From positions 1 to 29,061 of the forward strand of contig JAWQRN010000481.1 of NCBI GenBank assembly GCA_033557685.1: a DNA stretch of 29,061 nucleotides, written 5' to 3'. The DNA is from Sperchopsis tessellata. Taxonomy: Eukaryota; Arthropoda; Insecta; Coleoptera; Hydrophilidae. This document shows, in pieces, positions 1-12,500 of this stretch; position 1 is the stretch's first letter, and each line of letters opens with the position of its first letter. The position numbers and the translations under genes are program-made. The notes below the pieces were generated by a model, which saw nothing but the letters and a program-made list of their open reading frames with translations, made no database searches and was not told the DNA's origin.

Positions 1-54
<54 letters not shown>
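1..54. repeat. (TA)n dinucleotide microsatellite
   Basis: The window opens inside an uninterrupted TA run of about 27 units, so its true length is unknown. It lies in the intron upstream of the first visible DEPDC5 exon. Confidence 0.97.
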
Positions 55-56
<2 letters not shown>

Positions 57-345
57 CTTTATTTATTATTGATTTAAAAGTAAAAAAAAAATAAATTGGA
101 TACATAATTTTATCGTCTTTTTAAATATACAAATTAAAATGTGGGTTTTATAATTTTCTGTAGCTTTTATTTTAAACTTTTATATACAATTTTAATAATA
201 AAAATATATCTTCAAATTTTTTTACAGTTGAGTGCCTGTATATTACAAATTATTGATGCACCAATTAATTTTTTAATTCTGTAGACTACATTTTTATTGA
301 GTTGTCTTTTTGGAATTTAAATTAACATGTTTTCTTCAATTTCAG

Positions 346-521
346 TTCTCAAAAAATTTCCAAACATAAAAAGCCTGGAATTGTACATAATCATGGACAA
401 TCTAGAAATAGGAAACTCTCGGATCCAGACATCCAGCATCCATCTGATCATAAGCAACATTCATACCCAATACCCATACCTCCTTCTCCAACCAGTCCAG
501 TAGTATCACCTCAAGGTGAAG
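346..521 (+). CDS. DEPDC5: DEPDC5 exon: Ser/Pro/His-rich linker
   Basis: The acceptor is caatttcag before 346 and the donor is GTATGT at 522. The first base completes a codon from an upstream exon and the last base opens the next one. The 58 codons read SQKISKHKKPGI near the start and RNRKLSDPDIQHPSD in the middle, ending in a run of prolines and serines. The KLSDPD motif is typical of the low-complexity linker between the SABA and SHEN domains. Of the three frames, only this one is open throughout and joins in phase to the conserved next exon. Confidence 0.85.
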
Positions 522-3500
522 GTATGTATATTTTTTATTAAAATAAGATGTGCTGTCTGATGACAATTCAAGCTTTGCTTAATGGGGGTTTTGTATAACT
601 AATAGAGGTTGCTTGTTATTATTAGTAGAACATAAGTAGTTTTAAAAAAAAATATAATTAAATTAACTATCAACTTAATATAAATTTGTTTCAAGTGAAA
701 TACTCTTTAAAATAGACATCTAATATATTTCATGAATAACTGCCTAGAGTTTGTATGTTTTGCTTTACGATAAGTTAAGTCAATATTATTATTATCAATC
801 AAGGTGCAGCTTAAGGAGCTTACACCCAGACCTCTTGGATCTATTATGTACTTCCAATGAAAATAAGCGGGAACTTAGTCTGGTCTCCATAAGATCCATT
901 CCATCTTCTTGGTAAATCTGTAAACAGGTTCACCACTGATGATATTACCAGTTTCTACAGTGTTCGATCTATATTATCCAGTATCTATTTGCAGATGTAT
1001 GTTAAAGAGTACATAATTTGCATGAATAGGGCAGGTTCTGAATTTTGCCTGTAGCCAACTAGCTTAGTCTGCTAAATTAATGTTTCTTTTAGTTTATAGG
1101 CAGTTTAGAATTTGTTTTATTTTAGTTTTGTTTAGCTCTTTGTATATATTTATATACCTGAATTTTTTCTACGTGAAGTAAAATTAAGCTAGTGTGAATG
1201 AAAAAAATCGAGTTTTGTCTTTTCATGTGTTAAGTTTCGTAGAATTTTTTTATTTCACAAAAAAGAATTTCTGTTAAAATACCATATTTTCAAGACCTTT
1301 TTACTTAGAAAATTGATTTGAAATTGGGGTGCCTCTTATGGTCCTTAGATAAATTAGTAGTTTTTTTCAAAAAGTGTTTCATAAATTTGTGTTGCGTCTT
1401 ATTGTCCGAAAAATACGGTAATAATAATAACGGTCTAATAATTTCATGGAATTAAGACAACTTGCTGACGGTTGTTTGTATAAACATACAGGTATTTGTT
1501 TTCTTTTTCATATCATACACAACACTGTTTTTAAAGTAATTTTACCAATTATGTAGACCTATAAAAATGTGTAAACAAGACATGTTTTTGAAATTTTGAG
1601 CCATTACTGGGCGTGTCATTCAATTGGCATTTGAGATTTTAACGACTTATTGTTAATTGTAAAGACTTGTTGTTTTGAGAAATTGAGGTTTGAAGCAATT
1701 CTAAATATGATATATAATAAAAAAAGCTACGAGATTGTTATTAATTTTTGTTTTGTTTTAGAAAAAACATGGTATGCAGGATGCGATAAAGAATTATCAC
1801 CACCTTTTAGGATGGTAGTTGGCTCAGAAGGTTCCCCTCCTTTGGAGTCTCGAGCCTTAATTAATCCATTTGATCCATCCCATGTAACTATAAAACTTAC
1901 TTCAAACAGGAGGAGATGGACTCATATATTTCCAAAAGGAAAGGTTTACTTTTATTGTTGTTTTTTTTATTCAACTTTTTGGCTGCTATTTTTATAAAAT
2001 TAATTATTCATAATATACATACATATTTTTTGAGGTTTAAACAAATGCTAATATCATTTATGCATTCAAGCCTATAACTATACTAATTGATCCAAGCCCC
2101 TGTGATTTTTTGTCAAGAAAAGTCGCCTGAGCCGGGAATTGAACTCGCGACGCTGCGATATTGCATGGTAATAGCCCCAATGCTTTTACCTCTACCGCAT
2201 TTTATTGTTGTGTATCTTTTATGTATTAGTTTTATTGTATATGTGTGTAAGCCAAAATATAAATTTTGATGCCCTTAGAAATGAAAAAATTACATCTTTC
2301 GATTGAAAACTTTTACATGTTACTTATTGGACATTGTTTTAATGCAGGTCCAACGGGAGTTTTAATTCAACAACATCACTACCAAGCTGTGCCAGCTCAA
2401 CAGGATCATCCTTTTATTAACAAATCAGCTCGAACACTAGATAAGTATTTTTCTTCAACTACAACACCTTGTCAAACAACTTTAGATGCTCAGGCTATAA
2501 CAGCTTTACACGAGTGTAAGTAATATTTTTGCTACCTCTAAATCTTTATCTAAGTCAATCATTTTTAAATAATCCTAAAAAATATGTTGATTCCTTAAAA
2601 TTCTTCAGACTTTTATTTTTAATCTAGATTGTAAAAAAAGGCCAAGTATTCATGCAGCCAATCCACAGGGAACACCTGTTCCTGTGAAAAATCCTTCAAA
2701 AAGTCTAACCCTACTATGGGGAGCTACTGGAGAGCAAGAATGGACTCCAGCTTTGACTACTGGTAATATTACTTCCATAAATTCTTAGGAGATATAAAAC
2801 GGAGTTTGGTGCAGCGTTATATTGTAAAATTTTGTGGATAATCTCTTCGATATCTTTTGAAATATACATACGATAATCATATCCTCTTTTTATATATTAG
2901 TGTTAAAGAAGTGTCTAAAACATATTTTAAAATCAAACCAATTTTTCTGCAACAATTTAGTATTCAAAATTTCACCACATTACCCATGGACAAACATATT
3001 CTATAAAAAGCACAAAATATGTCAAAGAAAAATTAAATTAGCATGTTTTATTTAATGTTATCTTTCTGTGTTGGTTAATTTATTTTATTATTAACTCTTT
3101 ATTTATCAAAGAGATTATACATAATGATTGATTTTAAACTGCTTTCAAGTTGAAAAGTTGACATTTTTATAAATTGTTAATATTATTACCACATTATGAG
3201 GTTCATTATAAAATTCTCCGAGACAAAAATTTAAAAAGAAAATATTTTTTCACTAGATGCACTAGACAGTTGCAATGAGTCACAAATGGTTTGTTCAAAA
3301 AGAAGGTTTCATTGTACTGAAGCGAATCCATAGGTCACTCATTGAAATTAATCTTTGATTCATTTTGCGTCAGTACTATCAGTACTTTTCCTACTTCTCA
3401 TTTTTAAGAGAGAAATCTAAGTTATTTTTGTATTCTGAAGATTTTTCTAAGACTGAATTTGAGCAGCTTTCAACGAGCAAATCAAATTAATGTTAGGTGC

Positions 3501-6500
3501 CGTAACTCGGCTATCAAACACCATTCGTAACTTTATACCGACAGGTGCATGAGAAGTATAGCAGTTTATGAATCATTAATGACTGATTCACTTGAAATTA
3601 ATGAAACATGGGAACTGATTCACTAATATGAATCATAATTCGCATTTCTCCTTTGCAGCACAAAATGCTGTGGGCATTAACTTGATCTTTATTCACGATC
3701 AGTTTTAGTGTGGTCGAAATGCTTCTTTTCTGCTGATTTCTTTTCTGATTCACCATTTTTTTACTTAGACTTAATGTTTTCATATATATTAAAAAATATA
3801 TGCGTATTATAATATATTTTAAAAATTGTTTATCAAATGAAGATATAAGTTTCTCATGTATTAAACATTCTGTTTTTGAAAACAGCACAATTTTATCTTA
3901 TTATGTTGTATAAGAAAAATTCCAAAAGAAATTATCATATATTTTTGAAATTCTAAAAATTTACGAAACATAAAAAGAACAAATAGTTAAATAAATTATA
4001 CCAAATTTTCAAACTGTGCACAATTTATTAACAAACAGCAGAGCAATCGATCTTCAAAGTTCTTTGTTGTTTCTTATATAACTGTTGGTATTTTTCTTCT
4101 TTCGGTATTTATTTGCAGTTATTTTACTCAGTTAATCTTTGCAGACACTAAATTTTATTATTTTCTATTTTTATAATTATATATAAAATTTTAATTTTAC
4201 AAGAAAATAACAGTATAAAAATCAAAAAAACAAAGTTGGTTGCCATATCAACAGAACCATAAAACTCTGAAATAAAAAATTGTCAGCAGATAATTTTTTT
4301 CATAAAATTATAAATTAATATGTGTTTTCAAATTGGCACTTTTTCCTGAATAACCTTTTATACAAATATTAATAATTTAGAGACAGATACATTTCTACAG
4401 GTAATTGCCATATAACAAAATATTCATCGAAAGTGTAACTATAAGAAATTTCTTATTAATTAAAATGTTTCAAACAGAAGTAATTCATATAAATCCAAAT
4501 ATATGTATAATAGAAAGTAATTCAACTAATTCAATAACTTTGTGGTATCAAATTTAGCCAGCAAAAGCAATACCATGGAAAATACCAAAATCCACCATTC
4601 TCAAGTAGTCCATAGATATCAGTGGCACCAATAAACCATAATGGTTTTACTGTCAATGACTATTAGATTAATAACATATATTTTGTCATTCAACATCACT
4701 TCCTTAACTTTTGTAGTATTTACAATATAAATAAAATGGGTGCGTGTATGGAAACCAGGGGTACACCATGATTCTTACCTTATTTTGGAAAAATACAGAC
4801 TCATACATTCTCATATTGTGCGCAGTTCCGGAGATATGACAACTGTTTTGTATGTCAATGTTCCTTTAGGCATCGAAAATTGAATGTCAAGTTGTCTTCA
4901 TTCATAGGTGTAACCAAGGCAATGATTTTCCAATGCCAGTATGTGTTCGATACCTACAATCAAGGCAACATGATGTTATGTATTTGATGAAACATTGATG
5001 AATAAAAGAACATTTCTTGATCTGGGTGATCCGTAGTGGGTGCGCAGATTTACACTATATTTATGCCTACTGGCCTGGCTTTTAGCTGAATGACAATTAT
5101 CCTTTCTGAGACTGGTGTGAAATTTATTACGTGTTTGTCAATATCCTTGGTGAGAATTATTTCGACTCAATGCTCATGATGGCCACTGTCTGAGCCTGAA
5201 TGATAAACTATGTGCTAGTTCATCGCATGCCGGCTGGATCCTAGCCATCTCATTTCACTCGCACTCATGACACCAATGTTTTAGTCTGGTAATTTCTTGG
5301 ATCGCATTTTCTATTTTCTCTGGCTGGTACATGGTTCTAACGTTCCATGTGCATATTCTTACGTAGTTCTTTTTACAACATTATTCAAAACTGTACCCCC
5401 CGGAGATCCGAATGGGGGACTTGAAATTCCGGTACATTTTGCTCTGAACATAGCCATGATGATTGTACTAGAGATTATCCATTTAGATCTTTAATGCAGT
5501 GGTTTCTTGTTGCCTTCTACATCCTATGCCATTGATTATTAGGGTAGTTCTTCCGCCTTCGGCGTTAATTTCTTGAAACTAGGATGAGAGTGCCCTTACA
5601 CTTGTAGGTTCATCCACCTGTAGCTGTGTAGAGAGGAATTCTTATACCTGCATTCATTTGGTTGTGGATTAACTTAGCTTCGTTCCTCACCATCGATCTT
5701 ACCAGCATGGGTATCCCTGCCAGGAGCTTTAGCTCCCTCTGGCATCGCTCTCAGGATCCTTAGAAGTTCTGAGCCTTCTCACTACATCAAAGTGTTAATC
5801 CCGAGAAGGTTTTGAGAAGGTTTTTGTGTACTTGAGCCAATTGTATCCTTCATGTAATCATTTAGAGTTGCATAAAGAATTACAGACAATTTAATAATAA
5901 TGCATGCATTTATAGATTTATCTTTAAACTTGAAAGCAGTTTTTTTTTTGGGGCACAGTATTAAATACCAATATTTAAAATTAGTGCATTTATTATTTTC
6001 AGTACATATTATGATTTGTACTTAATAGTATTAAAAAAAGTGTGGCACTAATGTTTTTATTGTTATTTAATACTCTAACCCAGTGGTTCCCAATTAACTT
6101 CGGCAGTGGAACCCTCATGATCATGAAATAATAATTCATTATGGGTGTGTCAATACTGTAACTTCACTAAGAAAGCCCTATTTGGGAACCACTGCGCTAA
6201 CCTCATTCTGAAAAGAGTGTGGTTGTTTTTGATAGATGTAGTCTATGCTTTATTGTCAAAAACACGGGCCACTCTACATATTTAATCCTGTCTTATGAAA
6301 AAAAAACAAATATCTGTGTTCTGTTCCATGTTATGTGCCTTGGATGGATACTTTACCCGCTTCGTTTCAATTATGAAGTTAACGAAGTCCTTATAGGTTT
6401 GATTTCAATTTTATTGCACTAGATTTTTTTATTGTAGTTGACTGCAAAATAAACATTAGTTTCTTAGCCTTAACGCCACATATACTTTTGGTCTGCAATA

Positions 6501-9500
6501 AGCCTGGGATCTTAGGTACACCTTTATTTATGGTCAGATAACATATTCTAGAACTTTCATTCTTAACATTATTCTCATCATTAAATTAGATCGATCAAGA
6601 TAAAATTGCGCTAGCTTGAAAATTTAAACATACTATTGTAAATATTCTATATTATTGACTTCTCATTTATACAATACTTATTACTAAATAAATTAAAAAG
6701 ATTTTTCTTTGTAAATTTGTTTATTTATACTATAAAATGAATGTCTCAACTGTAATTGATAATAGTTGTTGCAATTACTCCCTTAGAAAAAATTAAATTT
6801 GGGTTGTACCTTAAAATCTATCACAGGTTAAATTGTGAATATATTACTGGTAATTCAAACAAAAATTAGTAGAGGTATCTTTATTTGAAATTAAACATTT
6901 CATATTTTATTTTAATAATCACATAATGTAAAACATATTTGCTTATAATAGCTGATATCATTAAAATTTAGAAAAGGGCATGTGTAGATTTATACTCTTA
7001 CTTCAGCCTTTATTCCTCTTAACAGGATTAAGATCAGGAAAATGCCCCAAAGAAATTCAGGAGAATCAGTAATTACTATTTCTGATTGGACAGTTTAGTT
7101 CACCATTTGCAGCTGAGTTGGATTTCAATACTTTAATACTAATGTTGATTATTACTATCGTAAAATATTGTAATTTTCTTTGCTTGTAAATATCAAAGAA
7201 AATAATGAGGTAGATGATTAATTGGTATATATATTTTTAAATTATTACCTGTATTTCATGACTAGGTAATTTAGAAACTTATCTTATTTTAGAGATTTAT
7301 TGTTTAATTTTGCTAATTCTGGAATTTGTTATTTCACCATTTACCACTTTTTAATAACTATTAATTATTTTTTACTTTTCCGCTTTCTTTCCTACTATCT
7401 GTAGTTATGTAAATATATTTTATTGTACTAAATATCAAGATTATCAGTAATTCCCTGTATTTCTGATGCATGTTAAGAATATCTCAGATAAGCGGGTAAA
7501 GAAGCTAAGTTGTTTTTCTTTTCAGAATGCTTTAGAATGAACGACTTATGTAGGGTATAACTGGTCAAATTATATACATGGGACATATTCATACTGAGAT
7601 ATACTTGCAGCATGTTCATAATACTTAGATGTACATATATTTTATCTAATTTTAGCAAATAAGTTTACTAAGCACGTCAGCATACTTTTCTTTTTTTACT
7701 AACTAAAAATCATTTGCAAATAATATTTTAATGTATTTATTATTATATATACATATCAGCGGCGGTGGCATACTGGCTTAGCATGTGGGCTGATGTTTGT
7801 ATGTTCCTGAATTGTCTGGCCATTGTGATACATATAAACATGTAGTCCCAAAAAAATCCCAGGCGAAAGTAGTTTTCAACAAAAACATCAAATAACTTAA
7901 AATAGATTTTAAAAATTCAATAAGAACGTGAATACTTTTTCTGATCTCAGCTCAACTGACCCTAAGCAAGTGGAGTATGAGTAATTGATTCTCTTGTGAT
8001 TATGTCACTGAATGCGTACATTCTCAGTCGTTCAGAATTGATTTTAAAATGTATTGTAAACACGTAACAAGTATAGTAAGAGGAGAAAGCTTCATTCCCG
8101 TAGAGGAATGGCAAAGGATGTATATGATGACTATCGTATATGTATCACCAATGTCCAATTCTTAGTAGCCAATAACTTAATATTACTTTTTCTTCAAAGA
8201 ATATAATTGTTTTTAAATACTATATTATCTTACATTTTGCTAATATTCATTGCGATTCCATAATGTTTTAAATGTTCAATTGCAATTGAAGAAAATCTCA
8301 GATTATTAATACAAAATATTGCAGAAAATGAAAAAAAAAAAATTATTTCAAATGATTTCGCTGCTTTGTTTGATTTTCTTTTCTTTATTTAACATACCTA
8401 ATTTGTAAATATATAGCAAACTTTATTTTTCTGTGGTTAAAGTTGATGATTTGTTTTATAAATATTTTGCAAACAAAAAATCTTGGATGAATGAATGCTA
8501 GAGATAAAACAGTAGAATATCGGCTTATATTTCAGCGTTCAGAAATGTTTGCAATATGATATAATAATGTGGTTGAACCTAAAAATGCCAAACTTATTCT
8601 ATATTTGCACCATGGAAGCAATAATAATTTATAACAAATTTGACATTCATCTGTAGAAGGAATATCCATACATTTTTAGTTATATTCGATTAAACTAAAA
8701 GTTAAACGAGATGTTAAAAATTTCTTTCAATTTGTTTTCTAGACATAAAAGTCCTAAATATATAAAATAATGGCATTCATAATCCTCAAGGGTAATATTG
8801 GTTGAAGAGAATGCATGTGAAGGTTTTTGGATAACTCTTACCCTTAAATTAATAAACTTTTGTATGTCTCGACATTTCTACAAAATTAGTAAAGACTTTA
8901 TAGTCTCAATATTACTTTGCCTAATGAATTAATAAGAAAATTTGTTACTGAATTGTACTGGGGAGGCAATATTTGCAAATGTCAGTTTTCTGATGCTTAC
9001 TAAAGTGTTTTACTCTGTGGTACAACATAGCAATGCATTCAAAATAACATAAATTATGTCTACCTTGTGTAGGCTCTAAGAAGTGCCACTTGTTAGAGCT
9101 TCTAAATTGTTTCCACCCTGAGACAACATTCATATAGATAATAATCGTGGAAGTCTATTACATTTAAAAACAAACAATTAATTAGTAAAAATGAAAGATG
9201 TTGCTTATGAAAATATATCTTCAACTTTAACCTCAACAGCTTTTTTAGAATTACCTAGCAAAAATATTGTTATAATATTATAATTAAATTTAATTGATTT
9301 CTGTATAGGAGTGGATTGGAAGTCTTTGACAATACCAGCATGCTTGCCAATAACTACAGATTACTTCCCAGAGCAAAGAGCCCTTCAAATAGATTACGTG
9401 GTTTCATTATATAATCTCTTACCAGATGATGTCAATAATGATTATGCTCAAAAACGAGCAATTTATAAAGATCCTTTAACAACTGCAATTGTATTTAAAG

Positions 9501-12500
9501 AACTGGTTTCCCAAAGACTAGCACAAGGTTTCCAACTTATAATACTACATAATAAGGATAAGGATAATATGAATGGTTGTCTAATGAGGAGTAGTAGCAG
9601 ACCAACAGATACTGAACAATCTGAAACTTACTATCTCTCTATTGGCAGATTGTTCCATAAGATTTCATTGTCTGGGAATTCGATTGCTGTGACTCGATAC
9701 AGGCCTAGGTATATTATTTGTTTTATAATCTATAAATTGTTTACAATCAGTGATTTTTTTAGGCATCCATACCCAGGGTTCAACTATCAGTATCGTTATA
9801 GATTTCACGCACCACATCACGATACTTATGAAGAATCTTATGCATCATTTACTACTGAAAAATTGGAGCACTATAACTGGAATTACTTAGATCATTATAT
9901 ATGTACAAGAGGAGATACTGATTATGAATTGGATGATGGTCTAAAGTATTGGAGGTAACTTTAATATTTTTTGAGAATTTTGCCATGGCGTTTTTGTTTT
10001 CTTCAGATGTACTAATATATTATTTTATTTAATATCTGTGCTTTACATGTGTTAGAATACTTTCTTTTGTGAGCCTGCCTTTCTAATTTGTGTTTTTTTT
10101 TTCTTATTGTCTGGTACATATTTTTTATAACCAAATAATTTCTGTCAATTTTGGAAAGCAATAAAACAATATTATTTTATTTATAAGGAATTTTTTTTGT
10201 TAAAATATACATCATTACATTCAATAACCCTGTCCCATCACGACATAAACTTATGAATAATATTTTTATAAAATTTTGTGTCTGGAGCATTTGGAGGATG
10301 TGGTAGTGTCTCTCATTCTAAACTACCAGACCTTACCAAATCAGACTGCAAAAGATTTGTAGCTTAGGATGGGAGACACTACTGGATCCTTTATATTCCT
10401 CAGAAATTTCACCAAGCTATTTTTTTTTTGGACCTAGTTAATCACGTGCACTATAACATATTTAACAGTTAAATGGCCATAAAAGATGAAGTGACCAGAG
10501 TTTTTGAACCGAAGGGCATGGAATTTTATAAAAAAACATAATTTATAAGTTTATATTACTATGGAAAAATGTCGATGAATGTAGCACTGCATATTTATCG
10601 AATAAAACTTCCTTATAAATATTAATATTGTCTTATTGTTGATCAGAAACCAACATAACTTATTTAGTTACCTGATAGTTTGATCGTGATATCATTTTTA
10701 CAGGTTCAGAGTATACCTTCTTCCACTGAATAATCCTGCAACAAAGCGTATAATTGATGGAGCTGAACATTGTGATATTTATGAATTACTGACAAAAAAG
10801 GACCATCAGCTGATGACCGATGGATTTTTGAGATTTGTTGAAACAGTTGTCAATAAAATAAAGAGACCAGGAGTTTCGAAGAAGCCTAGGGTTTGTTAAA
10901 AAAAAATGGCCTGCCTACACACGCTATCCTAAATCTGTTGATATGAATATTTTCTGTGTGACTTTGGCTTTTGTAGTCATTTTATATAATCATTACATTT
11001 CATACTGATGAATATAAGCATATTTAATGTGTTGAATTCTAATGTAGTGATGCTATTTTGAGTTTTAAATATATCATCTTTACTTTTTGAATCGTGACCA
11101 ATATTTTCAGACAGAAAATATATACGTTGCTCCACACTAACATAGAATCAATATTTATTTTAGTATAATTCAAATGCTGTTTATTTGAAATTATTTCAAA
11201 TATTTGAACGAAATAAAACAAGGATGTAGCTTTGATTATGGTTAATAATAAAATAATATAGTCTATAGGCTAAAAAATTAATAAGTGTATTAATATTTGA
11301 AATATTAATATTTTCGCAATCTTCAATTGCTGCTTGAATTAATATAGCTCTGGCTGTGGGGTTTAATTACCTAGCTCCTATATGTTTGGATAGTTGATGT
11401 TAAAGCTTCTCAATTGGAGTTTCTCATCACGATACAAGTTTATCAATTTCAGTTTTATAAAATTTCAAGTCTTTTGGTTGAAAAAATCTGGTCGCTGATC
11501 TTTAATGGCCATTAGACTGACGAGGTTTTGTAGCACATATTATTATTCAGCCCCTAAAGAAGATGATAATCGCTTGTCGAAATGTCTGAGATATTTCGAT
11601 GATGTGGTTGTGTCTCATTCTAAAACTACCAGACCTCATACTTCAAAACAGACTCTGCACAATATTTAGAGCTTAGGCACCAATTCAGCATAGGTCTTCT
11701 TTATACCGCAGTTGTGGCAGGCACTCGTAACGATCTTCTACTGTGTAAATTGGTTGTAGGAAGCCTTCTCCTAATAGTCTCTCTGAGTACATGTACACGC
11801 TCTAATTGTAACAACTGACCTCTAATCAGATTGGTAGTAGATTGTGGTTTTAAAAAAGCAAATAGCGTATTGTCATTCCACAATTTTCAACCAGTTTCAA
11901 CCACACGAAGTTCATGATCAGGTTTAATGATGAGGCGGTGTATAAAATAATAAAAATAAAATTGTGGAAGGACAAGAGTCTTTTCTCTTTTTTAAAATGA
12001 ATAACATCTACAAAACAGATAATTTTCCGTTTAAGTAGTTTGTGGGCTTATTTTGACAATTTGTGTAAAAAAGCTATCCTGTACCCTACTAGTTACGCGT
12101 CTACGCGGTCGGCTTGTAGAAGTGCGTACTACTCTTGGGAAGTACAAAAAAAATATTTGAATAATTTGTATTGTATGTATTAGTCCGGGTGTGTCTCTCA
12201 GGTTGATCTTTTTAATGTGGCTCTCGGGTTAATTAAAGTTGGACAGTCCCGTACTGGGTAAATATTTATCTGATACAACGGAAATATTTTTGAAAAACTA
12301 TAAGTAATTTTCTGAAAATCTGTCCGGATCCGTTTGGATGTTTACATGAATTGACTTACGTCTTATTTATCATTTTGCTCTGAAATTCTGCAATATTACT
12401 AAGTGTTAGTTTATTCCAATCGGATGTAACAATATTTTGCTTATAACAGATATATTTCCAATTACACAGGCCTACAGCTGTTTTGGTGCCGGGGTATTTG

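Larger units (their letters stand above)
2763..9308 (+). other. 6.5-kb DEPDC5 intron
   Basis: This is the longest intron in the window. It contains an RTE-like endonuclease relic on the minus strand (about 4985-5810), a hAT-like MITE (6081-6194), a weak SINE-like stretch (about 7758-7890) and one copy of an interspersed repeat (9083-9132). The remainder (2763-4980, 6200-7750, 7900-9080) is AT-rich sequence in which I see no gene, RNA or long repeat. Confidence 0.75.

Noticed and set aside
1..345. Promoter or 5' end of the gene
   Set aside because: The first visible exon starts mid-codon and corresponds to the middle of the protein, so this is intron.
3598..3888. 96-codon minus-strand reading frame
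   Set aside because: AT-rich intron sequence with Ile/Lys/Leu-biased codons and no recognisable motif.
8088..8115. Short hairpin CATTCC-CGTAGA-GGAATG
   Set aside because: A 6-bp stem alone in AT-rich intron; no support for an RNA gene.
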